Assembly: GCF_000150275.1 (NCBI RefSeq) | Contig: NW_002060947.1 | Coordinates: forward strand, 7,186,482-7,250,481 | DNA: 64,000 nt | DNA from: Trichoplax adhaerens | Lineage: Eukaryota; Placozoa; Uniplacotomia; Trichoplacea; Trichoplacidae | Direction: 5' to 3' | Shown here: positions 12,601 through 25,465 of the stretch, piece after piece | How positions within the stretch are numbered: position 1 is the stretch's first letter | How the letters are laid out: each line of letters begins with the position of its first letter | Program-made: the position numbers and the translations under genes | Notes under the pieces: generated by a model | What the model was told of the DNA's origin: nothing | Database searches by the model: none | Seen by the model: the letters and a program-made list of their open reading frames with translations, nothing else

Positions 12601-15479
12601 AAATTTATACGATAAATCTAAAGCCATAACTTTGAAATACAAGTAAAATGTTTCAATTAAGCTTCATTGATGATTTTATATAGGAATTGCGTTAAAATAG
12701 TAAATTGCTTTTGAAGTGAGGTTAGCAAAAGCGAGTTAGAAATGATTCGTAAGAAAATGAAATACAAATAAAATAACAATATTATTTATGAATTGATAAT
12801 AACATTAAAATTTAGATTCTAAAGGTGGATTGCTTGCGATAAGATTATCATCCATAATGAAATAGTATCAATTAAGGCATAAAAAGGACTGCTTTACGTA
12901 TTAAGCTATTGATAAAGTATTATAAGCATCGCTCCAAGAAATGATATGATAGTAACAATTTTTGAATCTCTTTGAATAATGCTAATTTAAAGGATGTTGA
13001 CATTTAAAATTATCACACATTGTTATTTTCTGTTATGACGATAAATAACAACTTAATATTAACAGAGGATCAGATTTTCTGGAAGCTCGTACACTATATA
13101 TTCTTTATAAATCAGATATATCCCACAGGCCGTCGTTATGTCAACAAATTTTGATAACATTGTACTAGTTTATCATTTTAAAATTGGGATATTTAATAAT
13201 TTCTATCAGACAGACGATCTTAATGGTAACTTGAAAACATCCATGTTATGGGTTATTAGAAATTTTATTTGAGATTTTTTCCCACAAACTGCATTCCATT
13301 TGAGATATGCTACATCCTCTTTATTAATTGATTGTTCGTTAGGATGACGATATTTTAAGCCATTAGTTATATAGATTTAACTATCAATTATTTTATCATG
13401 ACACCATCATAATCATTTGGTACCACTTACATCGAATAGATAGTTCATTATCTCCTATTATAGAGATTCACCGAAAATTATGACTATGGATGGAAATAGA
13501 TTTTCGGCAAATAATCCCTTTATAGATTCTACAATAAATTACATGTAGAGGTATCGCGTGGGTGCTTTTTCATATCCGCGAATTAGGCAATGCCGAAATA
13601 ATTTTCATTTCGTAGGTATTGCAGTTATTAATATGTTGGCTTATATTATGATAATTTAATAAATATTAGTTAATGCCAGAAATAGAAATTAGATTCTCGT
13701 AAATTTCATGATAGATTGTCATTTTATTGCAAATAGTTGCTAATACCAAGGTAGAACTGGAATATTTGGGAATGACATACATTTGTGTACAAATTCTATT
13801 ACAATGTAGATACAGCATCGTAGGAGTGTTCTATCGGTAGTTTTGGCTATATTAAATAGCTTATGTCCTATATTACAATTAATAGGGTATTGAATGCTAT
13901 GGAATGATTAAGAAATGTCTATTGATAATATACTTTATCTATTTTACTTTAGAAATAAATTTCTGCTTGACTAATAGACAATGGGCTCTATACAAATTCC
14001 ATGATAACTAGGGATATAATACGGAATGATGATCAAGCGCCAATCCCAAAGCTTTACCATTTTACACCATTAACAGCAAATCGATTGCTATTATAATACA
14101 TACCCTTTCACTCATTCCCGTGTATAAATTAGCCGACAGATGCAGATCGCTCTAAATGATTAAAAGCCATCAGTAAACTCCATTATAATCATATCGAACG
14201 CATGATAACGTGGCTACAACTTTATAAATGTTGAAGTTATTCCACTACTACATAAGAATCAATTGATATTAAATGAAATAAAAAAATTTTTAATGATCAC
14301 GTAGTTCAAAATTAGCAACTGTTCTGTATAAAGCCTCTAAAGTAGACTATTATTATATATTGTCCTCTTGACTGCGATAAATTACCAGCTGGTAGGTGGT
14401 GCATTGATATAATTTACGCTAGGGATTTTTTCAGTTATTGTCATCTTAGAGGACATCACGCAAGAGAAAACTAATTTCGTGCCTGACTTTAGTTGCATGC
14501 ATACTGTAAAACAACTTCAATTTATTTAAAGTCAATGATAGATTTACTGTGCATTTATTTGTCGTCCCACATCTCTTTAGCCTTTTTTGTATCATATGGT
14601 GATAATTGATAACATAGAAATAAAGAAAGCTAAGTTAATTTAAATAATTTCCGAGCTTTATTCACTGTCCTTTTCACTTTGAATCGAAAAATTTTAGTTG
14701 GTATTTTTCTCATTTTTATATTTCAGCAGGACAGTTAGAGCAGCAAGTATGTAGAAAGTAAATTAGTTCTTATCATATTCATGCCAGTATGCAGTTACAG
14801 AAGAATGATGATGGAAACAAAATTAACTTCCATATTAGCTTGTTATTACTGCCTTAGATCACGTACTGGTACGGCAATAAAAAATGAAAGCTTTATTGTC
14901 AATTTTAACGTTGAGAATCAAGTTCTTGCTACTTGAATTGTTATTTTTTCCTGGGATTAGATTTGATATAATATAGTAAATGGAATACCCAATTTATGAG
15001 AAAGAGACCTCAGTGTTTTCAAATCTTCATGCCAGCACCTAATTTTTGGAAAATATATTAATGACAATTCTTCATATATCACGTAATTATTAAGATGCGA
15101 CTTTATATAACATTAAGAAAATAAAACTTTTACTAAATGTAAATGCGATTGCCATTATTTCATACAGATACCATGCAATAATGTCTAGGTAACAGGATTT
15201 GGAATATGATATATATCGTTAATATGCAAATGTGTTCGTCTTAAAATGTATAAAATTGACATATTACTATACAAAGCAATGAAAATACCTAGATAATAGA
15301 CTTTCAAGTATGGAAAAAAGGATACAAATATCTGAACTGTTCCATCTTAGAACAGATGGTGAAGGAGTTGATCTTTGTGAATATAATCGCGCTCTATCAG
15401 TAGGATTTCACGTATGAAAAACTTGGCGTAAATAATTAAATCACACTTTGAAATATATAATAATAGAATTGATGTAGAC

Positions 15480-15850
15480 AGAAATGTCGCAATTATGCTT
15501 GAAATAACAGACTTTCGTTATAAATAAATTCGTGTTAATATCTAAATGCGATTGCCTGGAAAATATGATGATGGAATTAATCGACTGCGGATGTAAGGCA
15601 ATTATACTTAAATAAATTAGTGCTAATATCTGAATGCGATCGAGGTGGAAAACATATGGCAATTATACCTCAATGAATTAGCGCTAATATCTTAATGCTA
15701 ATATTTAAAGGCGATCGCCTAGAAAATATGATGATGAAATTGATCTACTACGGATACATGTGAATTATACCTCAATAAATTAGTACTTATATCTGAATGC
15801 GATCGTCCCAGAAAACATGATGAAATTGGTTTATACGGATACAAGGCAGT
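15480..15850. repeat. Degenerate tandem repeat, irregular 60-103-bp unit
   Basis: At least four copies share variants of aataaattagtgctaatatc followed by tgaatgcgatcg, starting near 15523, 15611, 15671 and 15774. Most continue with a variant of gaaaatatgatgatgaaatt and then cggatacaaggcaattata. A more diverged copy is visible at about 15955-16025. The unit length varies, so copies have gained or lost segments. Confidence 0.75.
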
Positions 15851-18633
15851 ATGCTAAACTTCGAATGTTTAAGGATATAATTGATCTATTTGGATAATAG
15901 ACTAACATGCTTAAATAGAAATTCTATCGCTATGAGTGCAATGGAGTTAATATCGAAGTAATCTTATCCTAGAATACTTGGTGATAAAATTGATCTAGGC
16001 GGATACGGAAGTCAGGCAATCACGCCCAAAACAGACTCAATTCACTATAAAGAAATTGATATTGATCTAACTGAAAGAATTCTGACCAAATCAATGGGAA
16101 ATGCTCTTTTAATGTCACAGCAGATAAAAGAAATACTACAATTTCTATTGCGTTCCGGAGAACCTTGACCTTTACCTTCTTATTCTGGCCTAGATAGCCT
16201 AAACGATTCTATTCAGTAATAGTAACTAATATCAGGTAGAAACATCGGTGTAGGCTAAGCTATATTGCATTATCTTAAGCGCAAATTTCGATATTGACAG
16301 ATAGCACTTACTATCCACAAAGTCTTATTCATGAGGAATTCTTCGCATAAATAATAAAATTTTGATATTATACTTATATGACTTTAGTTTCGATCGTAGT
16401 AGAAATAAGTCGATCTTTAAGGGTAAATAGAATTCTTAACTTCTTACTTTGCCTCATTAAATCTAAGTGTTCCTTAATGATTTATCCTATTTCAGCTTCA
16501 GAAATAAATGAATAAACTAAATAGAATCAATCCACATGATCTTATCGAATTAAGTGGATTAGAAGGACATAAACGATATTGTGATAGTTTTTGTGAATAA
16601 AAATTTACGAAGAATCTCTTCATCTCTTCTTGGTTTTCTAGTCCAGGATCTATATCCTACAACATCCGCTCTAGCAGCTTTTTTCACCTTAACGTATTTA
16701 TACCCCGGTTAAATTTATTAGCGGCTGAGCACTCTAGAATAAGCGCTATTCCACATCATTTTAACGATGGTGATTATTTGACATTAATAGCATAGCAGTC
16801 TATAACTACATTAATCTTAAAGAGTAAATCTGATTCAATTTAGCTTATCATCAGATTATTATAAACATTTCATATCGATGCTGGCTTATTCACTGTTGAT
16901 CTTTTGACGACAATATCCTAGCGTGTCATGGATTAATCTGGGAGTAATCTCAATATTTCACTTCATCATATATTTATTTAGTTGCCATATTTCAGAATGA
17001 ATAATTCTACATATAAGCTTTTCACCACTTCGATTTAGTATTGCTATCCATGAAAATCCAAACAAAACAGTTGTATTAGCCGCTTCATGGGTAACTGATT
17101 TCAATTCATAGAGATGTTAGGTGTATAAATCTTGACTAAGAGCCCCTTTCATCGCTCTATACTTTATTTATTTCTGGAAATAATCCGTAAAGTCACAAGA
17201 TACTTATTCTTGCAGGCTGCTCTCTTAATTTATGTAGTATGGCTATTTCTTAGATATGCAAGAATTGATCTTATTATGGTATTGTACAAGATGGATCCTT
17301 TCTAATACGAGAAACTAGAAATTTTTCAATCTGATTAGATTTTTTTGCCGTTTTAAAAGTTTATTATCTTAATAGTTACGATTTATGATAGAAAGATACC
17401 ATGAAATTAACTATTTCTAGATAGTTACAGCAGAATAATCTATATTATCTAAAGGTATAAATATGAATATTCCCTGTAGACAATTTTGACTTTATATAAT
17501 CTTAAATTGTAATAAGTCTCATTTTTATGCATAAGATAAGTAACAATTATGCCATAGCATACTGTGAAATCTTAAATAATAGTTGAAATCATGGTATTTT
17601 TTCATAATTATACAATCTGTAACTATGAACATGCTGCACAATTTAGAACATGGGTCATGTTTTAAACTGTAAACATCAGAATGATAATAATATCTATAGC
17701 TATTATTAGACTTTCCCTTCTCTTTGAGTATTAATTTGCCTTGTCATTTGATGCGGGCGGTTATTTACTATACAACTCAAAAATGAAACGCTAAATTCTA
17801 AAGATAATAATGTCATTTGCACAAGCCATCGGACAAGTTGAATGGATTACGCAGATATTACGTCGAAGATTAAATGATGCAGTTCAAATTTAATGCAATA
17901 ATGTTTCTCTTATAACTTGTTTATTATTAGCAACAGCAATAAGTTGGAAATAAAGTTTCCGTTAGTTCATCATCAAAAGCCTTTATCATCATAGTGTGTA
18001 AATTATAAAGAATAGCATCCGTCATATTATAACAATCAGTGATGAACAACGCCTCATTCTGTCCTTCAATAATCCCAATATTCAGCAAGCATTTATTTCC
18101 AAATATCGAAGAGTTAGTATCAATGGCTGCATATATCTAATATTTACAGGAAAAAGTATGAACGCTATTCCAGGCATATAGAGCTTCCGCTAAAATCAAT
18201 TTTCAACGCTGAATGTTTCATCTTCCCATACTCCAAGTATAGGATAATAGCTGAAAGAAGTCGATCAAGTGGTATCATATGATCAGACTATAAGAAAATA
18301 ACTCAGAAATTGTTCATTTCTTAACGTAGTTCTTCTTAATTCAAATATAAATTATTGTATTTTACAAGATCGAAAGCGAATAATCTTAATAAATTTGATC
18401 GATATCAAGCCTAATGATCGTGATAATCATCTGCTTGGATTATACTTTATTCATTCCCTTCAGTACAAAGTATTTTTCACCTACTATCGATTTATTGAAA
18501 TAGTTCCTTATGCATCTGGGCTGTGAAAGAATGATTGGCTTTATTAATTTTAAAATATCATATTACGACTGTAAGATATTAGGAAATGGTTGTGTTACAT
18601 CAATTCAAAGTTATCTTGTTGTTTCCAGCTATG

Positions 18634-19115
18634 TCCAATTCTAGACGCTAGTTCTCTGTAATGATAGATGAAATTTTTATAGCCTTAATTTAAATCATCA
18701 CTATCGTTGTTGACCGTACGAACAGGAAATTGAAGTACAAATTGAACATCCTGCTGTTAATTTACGGCTTAATTTTAGACGATTACTTTCTACAAATGAT
18801 GGATGAAAAGATTTAATCTTGATTCCAACCGCGAATTTCAATCAAGACTGTCCTCATTGATAGTCCAGTTCAGAAATGATGGTAAGGTATAAACTTAAAG
18901 TATCATGTTCTTTCTTCACAGCTTAAAATCTAAACGATTATTTTTAATAAAGATAGATCAAATTTTTACTCTTCCATAGAATGAGACTATCCAGATGGAT
19001 AGTACTATTAAGAAATTAGTGTATCAATTCAACGTATTTTTGCTATTTCTCTACGGCTCCAATTCGAGATAATTACTTTGCACGTACATGGATAAAATTT
19101 TAATCTTTATGAAAG
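18634..19115. repeat. Degenerate tandem repeat, ~133-155-bp unit, four copies
   Basis: Four copies begin near 18634, 18767, 18922 and 19057. Each has a variant of cttaattttagacgattactt followed by a variant of gatggatgaaattttaatctt. Conservation between copies is weak (roughly two thirds by eye), so this is the most eroded of the well-supported clusters. Confidence 0.6.
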
Positions 19116-22100
19116 TCATGACTATTCACAATAATACAACTAGCAATCTTGCTATTTTTTAGCGAGAATTTCTCACCAGTAAATCAATGCTTTCCCTGCC
19201 GTCATCGAATAGCAATCGACAGAAATAAATTTTATAGAAATGAGAAAACATCGTTTCAATAGCTAATTACTTTTGTACTCCTATTGCGTATCAATTATTT
19301 TTGATAGGCCAAAATATCCCTAGTTTAAGTTAATCAGTGATAGATTTATTGAATTGAATTGATGTATCTGAAAAAATAATACAGTGATGACGAGTTTTAC
19401 TCCATTGCGATTTATTAGAACCCTTTCAAGCTTGCAACGCCTCTATAAATCAATGGATTGATGATATACCTTTTACATTGATGATGACCTTATTCCGGCT
19501 TCATTTTCATCTATGCAATAGTATTATAAATTACTTGACAAAAATGAAATAATATTTGTCTGTCAATGAACTCTAGCATGTACAAAGATCTTTGACGATT
19601 TGATTGAAAGCTGTAAACGAGAGTAAAATAAAAAAGGCCCGACAAAAAAAATACTGTATCGAAAATTGATACATCTTTTAACTGGTTTTTAACCTTGCTT
19701 TTCTTCCCTAATTCAATAGGTAATTTCTATTCATTTCCTTGAACAATAACGCTTGAAAAAAAGACTGGCTGTTATTATTTTGAAAAACTAGCTGGAATGA
19801 TGATGTCATGAATGATAGTAATATCCATTGCTTGGCCACTGTTATTATTTGTTCGTCATTTGCGCATTTAATGTAATGAACTCCTTCCTATTCCGGCGCT
19901 TACTCATGGTTTGCTTAATTTCTTAATTTTCCAATATAATAAAAATCACATCGCAGACGCATTGTCTGCAAAAATCAAACATTACTTTGTTATTATTGTC
20001 GAAAGGATGCCAATTTACATTTGACCTATATAAATTAACCTCAACATGAATCACTTCATTAGTTAGTATTGTATAGCGCAGCAGTTGCTAGTCCGTTTAA
20101 AAATTTTATTCTCTATTCCATTGGAAATTGAGGAGGTAAGTAAAAATAAAATTTTATCTTATCGTTTGATCTAAATGATTGAAATTGAGAACATGACAGT
20201 ATGTCGATTCCTTTCTCAACATTTGGATTAATTTTTCAAGACATAATTTAGCTCTATTCCAATAATATTGATTTACAGTATATGAGAGATGTACATTCAC
20301 TATACTAAAGACGAGAAAAAGACTACGGTACATGTGAAGATTGAGTACTGTATCATTTTTTTCATTAGCTATTGATTGAAAGAAAGAAAAGAAAAAACAT
20401 TGGCTTGCTCTATTAATATCATTTTTTCGACTGTTATTACGCGATCAACGTTGAAGTTATTCAAGTTAGGTAAAGTAATACATCCAGCAATTAATTGGAT
20501 ATATTTTAATACTTTAAAGTAGGTGTAAAAATAGCAAAATATACGGTAGATTGCTTTTATAATTCCTATTCAAAATTTTTATTAACGATTCATAAAATTG
20601 ACATATTCATTTGAATGTAATTGAGCCATTCATTGTAGACACATCGATAATTAAAGGAGTTGTTCTTTACTTTGTTCAGTTATTCCTTGGAAATTTTGCA
20701 AAGTGAAGTAGAAGAAGAATATTCAATTTTGTCTTAGGTCATCATTCCAAGCCACCATTTCATTACCAACACCATCTTTAGGTCAGTAAACTATATTAGA
20801 ATGACGAAGTAATATGAGAGAATTCAATTTTTAGCACTACTTCATCTTGCATATCGTGACCTTATTTCATATTGGTGTCAAATTAATATTAAAGATCGAA
20901 TAGTATGATTTATTTTTATCAAGCTATTGTCATTATCAAGCTGTCAGAAGATTTTAGAACTAAATTTTGCTTCCGTCGATATATTTACGTTTTAAAGGAA
21001 GAAAAACTGATAGGAAGTTAAATATTATCCAGAAATTTCGTTCTAAAGTCTCAATTACACTGTCATTATCCGGATTCTACGCAAGCAGGTAACGTAGTCT
21101 AAGCAATAAATATATCTAGACAGTTCCACGGGCAAAGGCTGGTACCTGCTAGAATACTCATATCTATCTATTTACTTAAGAATACTGGTAGCATTTATAG
21201 GCTCAACCGATATCATTTTTGCCTAGAATCTTGGTATTGCCTTAAAAAAATTGAAAACCTAAAAGTCAAGATCTGGCTCACTTTAAATTTACTTGTTATT
21301 AAATTTTGGATCAGCCATTTATGGTATAACATATGAATGTTAATAGTTCAGTGAAATAGGCAATTTAATACCGTTATATCGGCAATTTGAACATCTTTTA
21401 TATAACTTTTGAAGCAAATGTAATAAATAGTATAAAACCAATTTGAAATATATTTTAGTACTGATAGATAAGATAGTATTTCGAACAGGTTTTCATCATA
21501 CATAAGTTGTTAAACATGGTAAATTTATACTCATGATAAATCCAATCCTATTTTTGAATTAAGTTTAGCTTCCAAAATTGTTGAGGAAATCAGCCTTTCG
21601 ATACTATCATTATATATTCAAGCTTTTCAAAGGTAGAAAATTACTAAAAGATACTTTTACCTTTTTGACCTTTTCTTGGCCATAAGACAACAAGTACGTT
21701 GCTCATTTCTACTTAACGTCCATATAAGCCTAACTAATTAACAATGATTAATAATCAAATAAATGACAGCAATTTTATAATTCCAAAGCTCACTCAAAAA
21801 TTTAATATTAGAATTATTTCTGACAGTTCTAAATCCATATGATTATATTGCTAATATTAGAGATATAGATAATCAAAGTATGAATTATCAATTACGATTT
21901 TTCGCATAAACCGATTAAAATTGAGCAATAACTTCCCGTATTTCCAATCGATGAGAAAGAGCCATGCTAGGATAACAATAACAATATAATTATTAATATT
22001 CTACTATCCAGTCAAAACTTCAATAGGTTATTTATAACACCTTATTATACATAATAATCAACTGTAAAACTATAAATTTATAAAAAGCATCTATAAACCT

Positions 22101-22470
22101 TCATGAAATATCATTCAAATGTAAAAGGGCAAATCATTATCGTAGTGCACTATAATTATTCACCGTAATGAATTCAAAATTATACAGCTATGCCGCATTT
22201 TATTTAATGTAGCAAGTGGAAATATAAATAGCAGTTCCTTATACAAGAGATAGAAGATGCGATACCAGCTTGTTTATGATTATGTAATAAAGTGTTATTT
22301 TTTCCTTACTGCATGAGAAACTTTTATTTTATATCCATACAGAAATTTATTTACATCAGTGATGGTCTAAGGTTGAAATTAAATCAGTATAATTATGTAT
22401 TAAGATTGACTGGGATTTGTTTTATTCCCATCTCATGGTCTTAAAGAGGATTATATCAATTATTACATCG

Positions 22471-22762
22471 ATCATAGCCTAAAGTATAACCATAACAAGA
22501 TAGATATTTACTCATCAACAGTGTTTTCATTCATTTCCTATCTTCAAGGAATATCGTATCATAAGAATTATATGCATTGATGATAGCTCAAAGTATAACT
22601 TCAACAGTATAGATATTTAACGATCGACAGAGTTTTCATTCTATTTCATATCATTAAGAAATACCTTATCATAGGGATGATATATATCGCTGATAGCCTA
22701 AAATATAATTATAGTAGTAGATTCTTTCACTAATCGATAATGTTTTATTTCTAGAAAATTCA
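22471..22762. repeat. Tandem repeat, ~110-bp unit, about 2.7 copies
   Basis: Copies start near 22471, 22580 and 22690 with variants of gatagcctaaagtataac, then acagtatagatatttaac, then acagtgttttcatt. The last copy ends at the first exon of the class A GPCR, so the array lies immediately upstream of that gene, probably in or next to its promoter or 5' untranslated region. Confidence 0.8.
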
Positions 22763-22765
22763 GCC

Positions 22766-25465
22766 ATGCTTAGGTATTCAAGACGCCCTCCGAATTCGTT
22801 AAACGATACATCTTACTTAACAGAATACATAGCTTTAACCATTACTATTATTCTACCACTTATATTTGTGATTGGATGCCTTACTGCTACATTAGTTGGA
22901 ATACATGTGATTCGAACGACATGGAAGAAACCGTTACTTGTGGATAGACTAATATTGAATTTAGTCGTTATAGATGAGCTATTTCTATTTACAAGGTAAG
23001 ACATTTAAAATCAGATATGACATAGGGAAAAAGTTTATTCTTGTGTATAAAAATCGAGTTAACTTAAATTTAAAAAAATCAACAACATATCAAGATTTTT
23101 TGTTGTACTCAGACGTTTTTTATCTTATTATAAATTAAAGTCATCCTGCAGGTATAATTGATGTAATTAATTTTAATTAGCTTTACATATAAAAGAGGTA
23201 TCATACTAATTATGCTTATTATAAATTTGATTAATTTGATTAGTATAAATTAGTGTATATGGTGATATAATAATAATCAGGAGGAGCTTAATAAAATTGG
23301 CGACTATTCCTTTTCATTACTTTATTTGTATATCATGATGCAATATCGAAAATAACCTAATACTGACGATAATTAGTAATTGGTGCAGAATAACAAATTT
23401 TAGTAACCACAAAAGTAGAATAATAACTAATAATAATCAAGGAATACCAGCAGCAAATGATAAGGATACCAATATTAGTGCAAGTTTAAGAAAAATCCTG
23501 ATTGGCAATGCTATAACATTAATGCCGCTAGTAAACAAATTTGAGAATAGTTTCTTTTTCATCGATATTGTAATTTAGAATACAAAACAAAAGCCGCTAT
23601 TGTAGAACATGACTAAAGTCAAAATTTAGCTAAAAAAGTCATTTTTTTCATTAAAGCTAGAAGATAGTTAAAATGAAATCTATGATGAGAAGTTGTTGCA
23701 GTCAGTTAATGTCCTTTTACATTCATATTGCAAGATCCAATTGATGAAATTTAGATTGTATAAAAGGATTTGTACAAGGGATACCAGATATTCATCGATA
23801 GTCGTTATTGACCTTACTTTAAATCATTTCATGATCAATATATAATCCTAGCTACTGTCTGATAAACTACTCAACTTGTTTACAACATCAGAAAAACCCC
23901 TTTCTCTTTATCACCTACGTGCAATTGTTAAAATTGATACGCATTGACTATCGGCAATTATATTCCTTTCTCTATTCATTATCAGCTGCAGTTAGGAACA
24001 TTGATTCCAATTTATTTACGTCGCTAGTATCTGATTTTCTAATAATAATGCCGTATTAATGCTATTATTGTACAAAATGGGATATTCCAAAGCGAGTATA
24101 ATTCTTCTATATGAGTCTATAGTCTAGAACTTGTTACAGATGATGGTGTACAATTGTGCTCAAATAAATGAGATTTGCTTAATACTATTAAAGCACAATA
24201 TTCATGCTTCAAATTTGCCTCATCATTTCGTTCTATCTATTTTTCAGTAAATTTAGTTAAAACTTTCAAATTATTGTGAGCAAGTCTAGACAATTATTTA
24301 GGGGTTATACCAAAATTTCTTTTCTTTTAGGATGTCTATTATATCAATTGGATAATTTGATGTATAAATTTCGGTTAAATACGAGTTAATTTGAATCCCC
24401 AGTAAATGGATCAGTATGTTATTAAGCCTTGATATCGAGTTATATTCGAGTCCACGTGGCTCAGTCATATTACCCTTATTTTCTCTCATTGTGATATTAT
24501 ACAGTAAAAGTAATATTTGCCCATATCTTAAATTTCGCTTTTATATTTTCTATCTCATTTCCATAAAAATAATTGTTGCTTAAAATATTATCCATCTTTT
24601 TGGCTCTAATTAACAGCTATCTTATGACTACTTCAGCTTTATAGCAATCTTTCCAACCATGGTTAAGCTCCATCTTCGCCAAGTTCCAATCCATTCATCA
24701 AATACATTTTGGTGCCGACTGCAATTTGGTTGGATCATGTACTTACATATAATTATTGTATATAATATGCTCGCTCTATCAGTAACACGTTATTATGTGG
24801 TGGCTAAATCCAATCAATTGCCACATTTCATCAAAAATCATCCCAACTGGAGTATATTCATATTCATCTGGTTAGTACCACTGCTCTTTGCTTCACCACC
24901 TGTCATTGGATATTGGGGCAAATACACCTATGCTCAAGTTGTTGGATTATGCTATCCAGATTACCATTATCAGCAGAATATCTACCATATCCTCTATTTT
25001 GTGACCTATTTTCTATTTGTACCCATCTTAAGCCTTATCGTTATATCTGTTAGTTATCGTATGATCTTAAATGAAACAAGAGAGAAACGCCGCAAAATTA
25101 ATGAGCAAACACGCGAAAATGCAGTCCGAAGTTACATTGTGGCCAATATATTTCATACATCTGAAGAGGAATTTATCCATTTCAGTCGTGAGAAACATGA
25201 AAAATTATTGGCTAAACATTTAATAAACATTTGTTTTACCTGTATATGTTCTATTTTACCTCTTAACATCTTTATGGTAATTCATTTCATTGTTGGAACA
25301 CCGATAACTCGAAAACTAATTATAATAGGAATCATTTTCACCCAAGTTGCAAACATTATCAACAACTTCTTTTACTATTTACGCAATCGGGAAAATTTCT
25401 TCTCATTTTTAACTGGAAATATCAGTAAATCAAACAAGGTAACCTGTGAAAGTGATTTAACTTAA
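22766..25465 (+). CDS. Class A (rhodopsin-like) GPCR, two exons
   Basis: Exon 22766..22995 joins 24637..25465 across a 1.64-kb intron (gtaag donor, ttcag acceptor, phase 2) to give 352 residues, a normal class A length. Seven hydrophobic segments fall at about 22-48, 61-84, 105-128, 148-168, 193-218, 272-296 and 303-324. Cys103 before helix 3 and Cys182 in extracellular loop 2 would form the conserved disulfide. Helix 2 keeps the NLVVID pattern with Asp70. The DRY box is TRY (127-129), helix 6 has ILP in place of CWxP, and helix 7 has NNFFY in place of NPxxY. Intracellular loop 3 is about 50 residues and basic. The ligand is unknown; it resembles the lineage-expanded neuropeptide-like or orphan receptors of placozoans. 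Confidence 0.85.

Larger units (their letters stand above)
6608..22765. other. 16-kb gene-poor stretch
   Basis: Nothing longer than about 75 codons is open, and no open frame shows family similarity or convincing splice-site bracketing. Three tandem-repeat clusters are listed separately. About 8000-9200 has a looser recurrence of aaattttaa, taataaa and caatgaat strings that may be an eroded repeat. A small hairpin (ccctga, 8-base loop, tcaggg) lies near 11752-11771. Otherwise I see nothing in it; small or fast-evolving exons could have been missed. Confidence 0.55.
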
